Positions 24,781 through 34,364 of a stretch of 60,000 nt of DNA are shown in pieces; position 1 is the first letter of the stretch; the number at the start of each line of letters is the position of its first letter. This DNA is from Nymphaea colorata (lineage: Eukaryota > Streptophyta > Magnoliopsida > Nymphaeales > Nymphaeaceae), in assembly GCF_008831285.2 (NCBI RefSeq), contig NC_045141.1:188001-248000 (forward strand), read 5' to 3'. Under the pieces are notes generated by a model. That model did no database searches. It saw only the letters and a list, made by a program, of their open reading frames with translations, and was not told the DNA's origin. Position numbers and translations under genes: made by a program.

Positions 24781-26850
24781 GTTTTATTTTGCACTTTGGT
24801 GTACACAGTTTTTCAAAATTTGGTGCATACAGAGTTGGTCACCTTTTGCACTTCAAAGCACACAAGTTTTCAATTATACATTTCAATGCTCATAGGTTTT
24901 TCAATTTCACATTTTGATGCGCATAAGTTTTTCAAATTTTGGACCTTGGTGCACACTGGCTTTTCAAAATTTTCATATTGGTGTGCACAAGTTTTCAAAA
25001 TTTGCACCTTAATGCGTGCAAGTTTTTTAATGTTGCACTGGGGTGTGCACAAGTTCTTCTAGTTTCACATATTTTTCAAAATATCATACCTTGGTGCACA
25101 GAGGTTTTTTGATTTCCAAAGTTTGTCAATTTCGCTCCTTGGTGCACTACATATGTTTTTCAATATCACAAGTTTTTCCAAATATCACAACACATTAGTT
25201 TACACATGTTTTTCAAAATTTTGCACTTTGGTGCATATAGGCTTTTTGCTTTCCAATCATAGACAAGTTCTTCAATTTTTACACTCTGATGCATTCATGT
25301 TTTCCACATGTTCTATAACTTCATAAGTTTTTGTACCTTTGTGCACACAAGTTTTCCATTGTCACAAGTTTTTTAAAATTTTGGACCTCGGTGTACAGAG
25401 GTTTTGAAAGTTCACTAGTTTCCAAATTTTGTGCCTTGATGCACATAGGTTTTCAAATTTTGCAACTTTTTCTAATCTCATACTTTGGTGCACATAAATT
25501 TTTTAATCATACAAGTTTTTTCAATCTCAATGTCATTGTGCATAGATATTTCCAATATTTTCACCTCGATGCATGCTGGATTTCCAATTTTATACTTTGG
25601 TACATACAATTTTTCCAAATTCACATTTCAAAGTCTGCCAACTTTCCAATCATAAACAAGTTTTCAATTTCACACAAGGTTTCTAATTTAATACAAGTTT
25701 TGTGCATTTGCACATGATTAAAATTAGGTGCAAACAAATTTCACAGTCATTTCATGCCTCAACACCACATTTTGTGATTCAGCACATACCAGTTTTTCAA
25801 ATTTTGAACTTTGGTGCATACAAGTTTCTCAAAATGTTGCAAATCAGTGCACAAGTTTTTCAAACACATCCAAGTTTTCAAATTTGCATATCAGTGCGTA
25901 CAAGTTTTCTATTCATACGCAAGTGTAAACAAGTTTTTAATCTTGCACTTCGGCACACTTAAATTTTCACAAATTTCCAAAATTTTGTTCTTTTGCACAC
26001 GATTTTGCATCTTGGTGCAGCCAAAACTTTACAAGTTTCCAAAAGAATTTCATGCTTCAGCACAACATTCTTTGTGCTTCGACACAACAATTTTTGTGCT
26101 TTGGCACGCCATTTTCTATGTTTCAACACATACAAATTTTACAAGAACATGCACTTGGCATAAGATTTCACACTTTGGCACACTTAAATAAACATACCAG
26201 TTTACAAAGTTTTGAAACTCTTGTATTATGACATAAGATTTCATGCTATGGTGCCCCCAGGTAAATGTGCCTCAACATAAAATTTCACATTTTGGCACCC
26301 CCAAGTAAACATACCAGTGCATAAATTTTCTCATATTTTGATGTAAGATTTCATGCTTCGGTGTACACAAGTGAACGTGCTTTGGTATAAGTTTTTGTTC
26401 TTTGGGACCTTCAAGTGTATGTGCATTGACACAAAAGCTATTTGCGCTTTGGCACCAAGAAGTAAACATATTAGTCTATATAAGTTTTCAAACTTTTGTA
26501 CTTTAGTATAACATTTTCGCACTTCGGCGCACACAATTGAACATGTCTCGGCATAAGCTTTTTGCGCCTTGGTGCGAACAAGTACACATATCTCAGCACA
26601 CATTTTTGCACTTTGGTGCACATTTTTATGTTTTGTCACATACAAAGTTTAAATATTTGCAAGCATACAAGCACCCATATTCATACGGGGCCCACAAGCA
26701 TCTGTATTTGTATGGGACTCACAAGCACACATGCACTCGCATTTTAATGTCAGATTTTTGCACTTCAGTGCATATTTTTGCACTTTAGTGCACATTTCCA
26801 TGCCTCAACGCATAAAAGCATCACAAGCATGTCAAGCATGATAAAACACT
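24780..26850 (+). repeat. Diverged tandem array in element B 3' region
   Basis: About 2 kb built from units near 31 bp centred on TTTGGTGCACACAAGTTTTT followed by CAAATTT, diverged between neighbours. In the right half (after about 25950) units lengthen, with alternating ATTTTGCACTTTGGTGCA and AACATG blocks. The core contains the partial palindrome TGCAC-(N)-GTGCA. The same family continues at 30600-31100 and, inverted, in element C. Open frames across it encode repeats like FSKFCTLVHTGF and are products of the array, not evidence for a protein. Confidence 0.85.
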
Positions 26851-27274
26851 CATTACAAGTTATCATATTGCATCATGTAAGCACTTACTAATTTCAGTTT
26901 CTCTACAATGATAAGAAAATTTCAGTCAATGGTTTGATAATTGTCAAGAGATGAAAGATTTGACAGGACTACATCATAAGCCATGAAAAGTGCCCAAAAG
27001 AAATAAAAGGAATCAAAATCTAGGAAATGTCACTGCCTTTGACTCATTTAGTAAAGCAAATACTTACCAAAAATCAATTAGATAAGAAAAGGATCGAGTT
27101 GAACCGAGCCAAATAGGCAAAATAAAAAAAATGAATGAAAATGGGTGCTGAGAGGCTCAGGGTATATATAGTCATTCCATTGGATCAGTACTCAAGAGTA
27201 CCAAGAGTGCATAAAATTGATTTGTGTCCATCCTATGAAGTTATGTGATCTGTGAACATTTGTCTAGTCATTCT
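26851..27274 (+). other. Single-copy 3' region of element B, left piece
   Basis: It aligns with the complement of C's 35810-35400: shared words include AAGTTATCATATTG, TCAGTTTCTCTA, AATCTAGGAAATGTCA and GAAGTTATGTGATC. It is not coding. The alignment breaks at about 27275 and resumes at about 30085, which defines an insertion. Confidence 0.65.
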
Positions 27275-30080
27275 TCTAAAGCATTTTAAGTTAGTAAGTT
27301 TGATGGGTGTTCTATACCTAGTAGCTTAAGAGGGCATTTGAATTCATTGAAACACCACGAAACAGAACGCTCTGTTCAATTTAAGTTGTTGTTGATGCAA
27401 ACGTTTGACAATGGACTGATGAGAAGGTGGACATCAGAACAAGGGGTATAGAACCCTACCCCATCCCGCAATGTTCTGTGGTTTACCACGAAACAGGCAC
27501 CCGCGGAATGCCTCTCTCCAAATCCTCGAGGTCCCAATGAATCCTAGCTCAGTCCTCCCAAACTCTCTTCCTTTCTTTCCTCTTGAAGATCTGTTTCACG
27601 ACGTTCCCCTCGAAGAATCTCTACTCACTTTTCCTTTCCCTCTCAAAGAATCTCTGCTTGATTTGCTCGTTCGCACATTGCTCACATTGCAAGCTCAAGG
27701 CAGGCAGCTTTTTGGCAACATAGCTCGTGGAGTGCTTATGATCTCTTTTGCAGCCCCTTCTTTTGCATCTCCCTTGTTCTTTCAATTGAAATCGAAGTGG
27801 TTCCCCTCTTCTTGGCAAGTATTAACATTCTCTTCCTCACTCTCCTTCTCTCACCCTCAGTACCCTATTTAGTGAAAGTCACACACACAAACAGCATGAT
27901 TCAACCAAAGAAGTGCAGAAGAGGCTTTTTCTCTTTCTCTTAACTTCTCTCCCTCTATTCAATCTATCTTTTCCATTATCATGTGATATTGAGGAGGCCA
28001 TTGATTCAGCCAAGTTTCTCAAACTTTTGTTTTTTTCTGGACATAGAAGTAGTATGAGACTGTTTTACATGCAACCAAAAGATGAAAAATTCTGGTTGAT
28101 TTGGAAGAAACACTCACTGATCTTCTTAATCATCAATTATGTTATGATGTGTCGTTTCTTTGGAGATATTCTTGTGTCTGTGAAAAGGTTTTAAAGCTGT
28201 TAATCAGCTGTTGTTGTTTCTTGAGAAGTAGATGGCTTCTAGACTGTTGTTGCTTTTTATCTCCTTTACAAAAAGAGATTCAAGCCCGAGATAATCCACT
28301 GCTTACATCAACCTTGAAAAACCATCTGCCTTATTCTCACATGATATCTTTAACCCAAACTCTCATTCACCGACTTAACTTACCTCCACCTGCACTTGTG
28401 CAACTCAAAAGGAAACTTTTTGAGACAAAAGGAAGATCTTGTTCTCTATGTGCTAACCAATAGTTTCCATAGAGACCTCAATCAACTCCTACAAACTTCG
28501 TTTGAGATTTGGGTGCAATGATAGTGAATATAAGAATTTGCTTGCCAATCATTTTGTTCTATGAGGATTGCTAGTTCTGCAAATCAGTTCTCTCATGTTG
28601 TCGACAGTAGCTCCATGTTGATTTTCATTCATGTTGTTATCTTCATGAGGGAACACTTTCTTGACATTTAATTCTTTCCGATGAAGCAAATGTACTTTAG
28701 AATTAAAGTTCAGATGTGCTTGGTAACATGACAGTGGATTTACTTTGGACTTTGGAATCAAATTTGAGACAACTTTAATCTATTGTGGATTGCCCCTGCA
28801 ATCATAGGAGAGAAAAAAAATTAAGCTCCAACAACCTTGAGGTTGATAGAAACTAAGACGTTTCTATTGGAGCTGCAATCCTCTCAAAATAAATTGGTGG
28901 TTGGGGCTCAACCAAGAAACAAAGATTGAGTTTATGGATATAACATCTAAAGTTGCACTTATTCTTGTTCTTGTCCTACTCTTGAAATATTATATTCAAT
29001 GGCATAGCTGCAGCACCAATGGAGCTTCAGCACAGTTCACAAGTTTGCCTGATCTCTCTCATGCTCTCTGATGCATAATGTTCATAAAAAACATAAGTAC
29101 ATGGATTCTACAAAATTCTTGTAATTAGCACATACAGATTCACATATGCTGGTGATAGAAAACCTTGACTAGATGTGCAATCTGAGATTGTAGCTGGTTG
29201 TTTATTACAACTCATCCGCAAATTGTCTGCATTAATACTTCTTAGGTCTGGCCTTGCATTAATACTTCTTAGGTCTGGCCATTCTCCTGTTGCTTCTCCA
29301 GTTTTAAAGACTCTTTCCTAGTTATTTGCAATATGTATGAAAATGGTTTTGCTTTCTATTACATGCTTGATGGTGGTGTTGAGGAAGCAGATTTGGTGTT
29401 TACTGTGGTAGAAATTGATGTTTCTGGTTATTAACCTAATTTATATGCAACTAAACAAGAAACAGTTGCAAACAACTTAATATTGATTCCACTTATGACT
29501 GAAACATGCAAGTTGTTATGTGATTTGTTGGTTAGCTATTGTTAGTTGTAGAAGATATTAGTGTTTTATCTTGTTAAAAGTAGGCCATCTTTAGTATAGT
29601 GTATTCAGTGTAGGGTAGTGTCTGGTTTGTTAGCTTAGGAAGAGAAACACTGCAATTTTGCCATTGTTAAGGTTCAGTCCATCATGCTTGGTGTTCAAGA
29701 TCAAGTGCTAAAATAGAATTCAATTCTATCTGAATGTAAATGATAGAAATGGCAGAAAATCATTTTTTATTTGGTGACCATGTAAATAGAGACTTTTTAT
29801 ACACACACACACCTACACTTATATATAGTGCAAATACTCACATTGATTCATATACATACCAAAAACAAACAAAATTGACAAGAGAACAAACAATGGACAC
29901 AACGAACAAAATAAACATAACAGATAGGTGCAAAATAAATGTCGGACAAAAGGGACATGATGTTTTGTTCCTAAGATCATCAAATGATGGACAAAAAACA
30001 CCATTAACAGGACATATAGAACAATGGTGTGATGGACAAAATGTCATGTTTGTTTTGTTTGATAAGATGGTTAGTAAAAG
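27275..30080. mobile_element. Unclassified insertion of about 2.8 kb within element B
   Basis: The limits come from loss and return of alignment with element C's 3' region. Near the left side is an AGGGCATTTGAATTCATTGA block and inverted GGTGTTCTATACC / GGTATAGAACCC words at about 27305 and 27446. The interior has a 26-bp direct repeat (about 29230-29280, TGCATTAATACTTCTTAGG) and a TG/AC-rich right part with repeated GATGGACAAAA (about 29990-30040). Open frames at 27471-27872 and 28101-28463 are longer than most here; no family was recognised. No clear terminal repeats or target duplication were found. It may be a non-autonomous DNA element or a captured gene fragment. Confidence 0.5.
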
Positions 30081-31215
30081 ACCTCTATGGCTAATTGGTT
30101 TAGGAGCTGCCAACCAAAACTCATTACAATGGTTTAATAGAAAGCCCGATAGACATGACATTACAACTGACAAAGCTGTATGGCCATCAAAGTGATGGAA
30201 CCTCATAGTAGCCTGTGAGTTGACAAGGTATTTCTCCTACAGATGAAGGTTGGCCTAAAAAAAAATCATGAAAACAAGAACAAGAATGAAAAGAGCCAAA
30301 AAGAGCTAAATTAAAAAAAAAATCAAAACAAACAAAATGTTTACTTGAAAAGTCAATGAGACTCAAGTCAAGAATTTTCTTATGAATAAAATTCATAAAC
30401 CTATTGTCATTATAGAGGGAGTCAGGATAGCGACAAATCCTGCATTGAGAACCCCTATGATATGGAGAGCAATTTTTCTTAGCTTATCATTTGGAAATAA
30501 AAGAACAATTGTTTTAGATTAATTTCATAACATTGGCTGAAAAGTTTTGTTCTTTTTACAAGAACAAAATCATGCAAGTCCTTGCAAAAACAAGAGATAC
30601 AAGCAAAGGAGTTTCATCAAATTTTACAAGCATGTCACAAGAACACACAATTTGATATGAGATTTTTGCGCTTCGGTGCACACAAGCATTTTCAAGCATT
30701 CCATAAGCCCTTGCATTTTTATGTGGGATTCTAAGCTTTTGGTGCACACATGAATTCCATTACATGAATTTCACAAGCATCTCACAAACATTTTACAAGT
30801 CTATAAGTACTTTCACAAGTACTCACAATTTCAAGTGAGATTGTCATGCTTCGGTGCAAATAAGTATACAACCACATGCATTTCATTGCATGAATTTTGT
30901 AAGTATTTCATAAGCACAGAGATTTTTGCACTTTGGCACAAACAAGCATACAAGCACATGCATTGTATGAATTTTACAAACATTTTCACAACCACTCACA
31001 TTTTACGTGAGACTTTTGCATTTTGATGCACACATGCAAACAAATATTCCAATGCATACATTTCACAAGAATTTTCAAGCATTTTCACAAGCATCACACC
31101 AAGATTCACACTAGGGCATCTTGGGTTTCCTTTTCGAAAGTCTAATTTCAAAAATATTGTCATTTTCAAGATTGGTGTTCGATCTTTGCACTAAGCACAG
31201 TTCTGGGCTCAATAG
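30081..31215 (+). other. Single-copy 3' region of element B, right piece, and second tandem block
   Basis: 30085-30590 aligns with the complement of C's 35390-34630 (AGACATGACATT, TCATGAAAACAAG, GAGTCAGGAT, AGCTTATCATTTG). 30600-31100 repeats the tandem family (GATTTTTGCGCTTCGGTGCA and relatives). 31100-31215 aligns with C 34365-34245 just before the polypurine tract. The open frame at 29740-30195 spans the insertion edge and is therefore not a gene. Confidence 0.6.
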
Positions 31216-31225
31216 CAAAGAGGGG
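31216..31225 (+). other. Polypurine tract of element B
   Basis: CAAAGAGGGG, followed by CATTTA and the LTR start at 31232, is a standard plant Tat-type second-strand primer. The corresponding place in C (34227-34250, minus strand) reads AGAAAACATGTG and has lost its purine run. Confidence 0.75.
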
Positions 31226-31231
31226 CATTTA

Positions 31232-33873
31232 TGAACACCTAAAATTTTTACAAGTCAAAATGATCATTTTATACTTCACCATGATATTTCCAAATAGATT
31301 TTTCAATTACCAAATTTCAAGAACAAGGTGCCATTTTTGAGCCAAACAAAATCTTTTCACATTAGCATTGAACACCTAGACTCAGATCACCTAGGCCATC
31401 CAAACTAGAAATTACCATTTTACCCTACGTCCTGCATTGCACCCAGAAAGTAGGGATTTTCTCTAAATTTTTTTAAGAATTGCCTAACATTTGAGTACTT
31501 ATGCAATTTCTCAATTAAGCATGCACTCAAAACTCACCAAAGTTATTCCAGTCTGAAACCAACTCCCTTGTACCTCAAATCAACTCCCAAAACATAAAAT
31601 TGTGATTTTTAGCAAGTCAAAACAAGTTTACCTTAATAAAGAGAGTTTATTTCACTAATTTTGAGTCATTTAGCCCAAGTTATGTCACATACTAACTTGC
31701 AGATTTCTACTGTCTTTTTATCTCTTGTTGTCAAGGGTTTTGAGCTGAATTTGAGCTCAACCTGGCAGTTTCAGCTAAAATTGAGATAGGGTCATGTTTA
31801 TCACATATAAATCAAACTTCCCTTAGTTCAGGTTGAGTTCATTCACCCTGGTTGGAGTTTAATTCAGTTTTGAGTGCTTTCTCTCTCCTACTTTATGGGG
31901 TTTGAGTTAAATTTGATTTTAACCTAGAAGAAGCTAAAATTGAGCTAGGTCTATGTTTATCATGTATAAATCAAGCTTCTTTTAGTTTGGTTTAAATTCA
32001 TTCATCCCAATTTGAGTTTAATTCAGTTTTGAGTGCTTTCTCTCTCTTATTTTCAAGGCTTGAGCTGAATTTGAGCTCAACATGATAAAGTGAGCTGCAA
32101 CTGAGTTGGGATTATGTTTATCATGAGCAAATCAACACTCCCTTAGTTTGATTTGAGTTCAATTTAGTTCTGAAGGACATGGAACTCATTCCCAGTACCT
32201 GCTACACTTTGTAAAATGCTATCAAGGTCAATTCTGTAAAATTAGAGTGATGTTTTTCAGTCTTTCAATATGTCCTTATAGCTAAGTAGTGTTTCCAGGT
32301 GTCCTCAGCCCTACTGTGAAAATTCTAATGCACATTATATCTCAAAAATGTATTGTGATTTTGTCACTACACTCTTAACGTGAATCACACGTAAGCACTT
32401 GAAACATGCAAAATTCTTTGTTGTGTGGTCCGGTGTAGACAGAGTCAAAATTAGTCTCAGTATGTGGCCGGAACGAACATTTTTCTGATCTTATAATATG
32501 GTTTTAAAAGTGTGTCCTCTACTCTTCATATTCTTGCTTCATTCATCCTTTATGCACAATGTCAATCTGAATACTTTATCAAGGATCTATCAGCACTTCT
32601 CCATAGATGTGTGGCTTTTCATAGAATCAAATTCAGAGTTTTAGACGAGATTGCTGCAAGTAAAATTTGATTGAAAATATGCTTTTATCCTATGATTTGT
32701 GCTTTTGGGAGAGAATAGAAGTTTAATGTTGTATTTATCATAAGATAAAAATCTCCTCTCTCAAACCATTAAAAATAAGGGTTCACCCCCTCTCACAGCC
32801 AAACCTTGAGCTATTCCTAGATAAGCCCACAAAGTTGGTAAACTTCCAACTGGATACTAAAAAAAGGGTTAGCTCAAAACAATATAAATTTTACATTTTT
32901 GGTCTACACTTGGTTTCCACTGCATTAGCATTCAACCTGGATGCAACCAGTCTCAGTGTGGGGGTTGTGGGAATGGGCTTAGCTAGGGGCATCAGCTTCT
33001 GGTAATTTCTTTTTCCCTCTTCTTTCTTTTCTTATTTGCAATTTAGTTTCTTATGCATGTTTAGTTTAGTGTAGCTTTTTCTTTACAAACATGTTTTGTT
33101 TAGCTTTCCCTTTGCTTTTAGAATGTCTTGGTTAGTTTATTTTTCTTAGTTGCTTTAATAATGTTGTAGTTTGGCATGTTTCCTTTCTAAATTAGATTTA
33201 TTTTAATGTCTTTAAGGTAGGTATATGGGCCAGGTATGCCTCTCTCTCCTTGTCTCTTTCTTTTAATTTCATGTTTTTGGTTATGTAAATTTACTTAAGT
33301 CATGCATATAGAATATAGTTTTTTTTCATGCTTTCTTCAATCATCCATTGGAACTATGTTTTAAAATGCAGTAAGTCACCTTGCACCCACATGCACCCGT
33401 TGTTTGAAACTAGGCAGGTAAGCCTAGTGGCATACCAAGTGTACATTAGCCTAGGCATGAGGAAACCTGACTATATGACTGTTTTTGCATGCATCATATT
33501 GGATTTAGGACATCAATTTGCATTGATTTATGATCATATGAACTTGAACATACTTTAAATTAATTTCTTCTTGTTCATCAGTCCATTTTAAAGATCTACT
33601 TAGATTTTTAAAACATGCATGATTTCAAATTTAGGGTATGTTTTCTTTTTTAAGTTTTGGATGACATTTAGACTTGAAAAATATAAAACTTTAGTCTAGT
33701 CGTTGGTATAATTACCCTTGGTAAAGGCACTAGAAATGGTTAAAAGCCTTCTACCAGCAGGCCAGGTTTTATCTACCAAAATCTTGCATAAGGAAACAAA
33801 GACGAGTACATGTATTTTATTTCATTTATACAGTCTGCATGTAAATTTTGATAAAAAAAAATTCATGTAGACA
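31232..33873 (+). repeat. 3' LTR of element B
   Basis: It starts TGAACACCTAAAATTTTTAC right after the polypurine tract and ends ATGTAGACA at 33873. It has three 160-bp U3 units (31735-32175). Relative to the 5' LTR it lacks a block of about 850 bp, with the junction near 32320-32330, explaining its 2.64-kb length. Its TATA box is degenerate (TTAAAAATAAGG at about 32769-32780). Confidence 0.85.
31735..32175 (+). repeat. U3 tandem array of element B 3' LTR, about 160-bp units
   Basis: Three diverged units are marked by TTGAGATAGGGTCATGTTTATCA, its relatives at about 31938 and 32099, and TTTGAGTGCTTTCTCTCTC. The spacing is about 160 bp. Corresponding arrays in reverse orientation lie at about 11745-12190 and 49720-50165. 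They sit in U3, upstream of the promoter. (Motif positions about 31778, 31938, 32099.). Confidence 0.7.
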
Positions 33874-34226
33874 CTAGTGAGCTGATTTGAGCTATAGGGG
33901 AGCTGACTTTGAGCTTAGACACCCCTAGTGAGCTGACTCTGACCGCTCCTAAGGTCATATGAAGTTGAGAAATTGCCCAATTGCTCAAATGTTAGGCAAT
34001 TCTTTAAAATTTAATGAAAATCCATGCTCTCTAGATTAGGATGTTAGGATGTAGAGGCAAACTAGTAATTTTCAATTTAGATGATGCAAGTGATTCAAGT
34101 TTAGGTGTTCAATATTGGTGTGAAATGTGCTTATTTGGTTCAAAAGTAACCACTATTCTTGAATTTTGAAGTTTTATGGTGAAGGGTGAAATGATAATTT
34201 AAAATTGTGAAAATTTTGGGTGTTCA
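33874..34226 (-). repeat. 3' LTR of element C, U3 start
   Basis: In sense orientation it begins at 34226 with TGAACACCCAAAATTTT and matches the first 350 bp of the C 5' LTR (50549 downward). It is cut at 33874, directly against the CA end of element B. About 214 bp of it (33874-34088) repeats the LTR sequence also present on B's other side (12214-12427). The bases just upstream in sense (34227-34250) are the counterpart of B's polypurine tract, but here degenerate. Confidence 0.75.
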
Positions 34227-34364
34227 TGGATGCACATGTTTTCTACTGAGTTGGGAAACCATGGTTAGTGGCGACGACAGAACACCCACCCAAAAGATGG
34301 AGAAAAGCTTTTTAAAATCACAATTTCAAAAAGAATGTGAATGGTGGTGCAATGCTTGTAAAAT

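Larger units (their letters stand above)
12428..33873 (+). mobile_element. Element B: non-autonomous Ogre-like retrotransposon nested in C
   Basis: Order on the plus strand: 5' LTR (12428-12745 and 20465-23324, split by a hAT), primer-binding site at 23329, leader to about 24430, then directly the post-integrase region (from about 24540, aligning with C near 37270), tandem repeats, single-copy 3' sequence, polypurine tract (31216-31225), and 3' LTR 31232-33873. The gag-pol segment, about 7 kb in C, is absent with no remnant recognised. It belongs to the same family as C but in the opposite orientation. The flanks at 12423-12427 (TGATG) and 33874-33878 (CTAGT) do not match as a 5-bp duplication. 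Its LTRs differ at roughly a fifth to a quarter of positions by eye. Confidence 0.8.

Noticed and set aside
24796-26191. A run of plus-strand open frames of 86-128 codons with repeated FSKF-VHT motifs
   Set aside because: They are produced by the 31-bp tandem array. Frames shift with unit length, there is no domain, and the same array in element C gives unrelated peptides.
26331-26645. Minus-strand cysteine- and histidine-rich frame (104 codons) resembling a metal-binding protein
   Set aside because: It is a translation of the TGCAC/GTGCA repeat; the apparent Cys/His pattern follows the repeat period.
24780-26850. Regularly spaced repeats that might suggest a CRISPR array
   Set aside because: Units are contiguous and diverged, without unique spacers of constant length, and the context is a plant retrotransposon.
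29740-30195. A 151-codon plus-strand frame, the longest in the window
   Set aside because: It crosses the right edge of the unknown insert into sequence that aligns with element C's untranslated 3' region. It has no domain, and an overlapping minus-strand frame is nearly as long.
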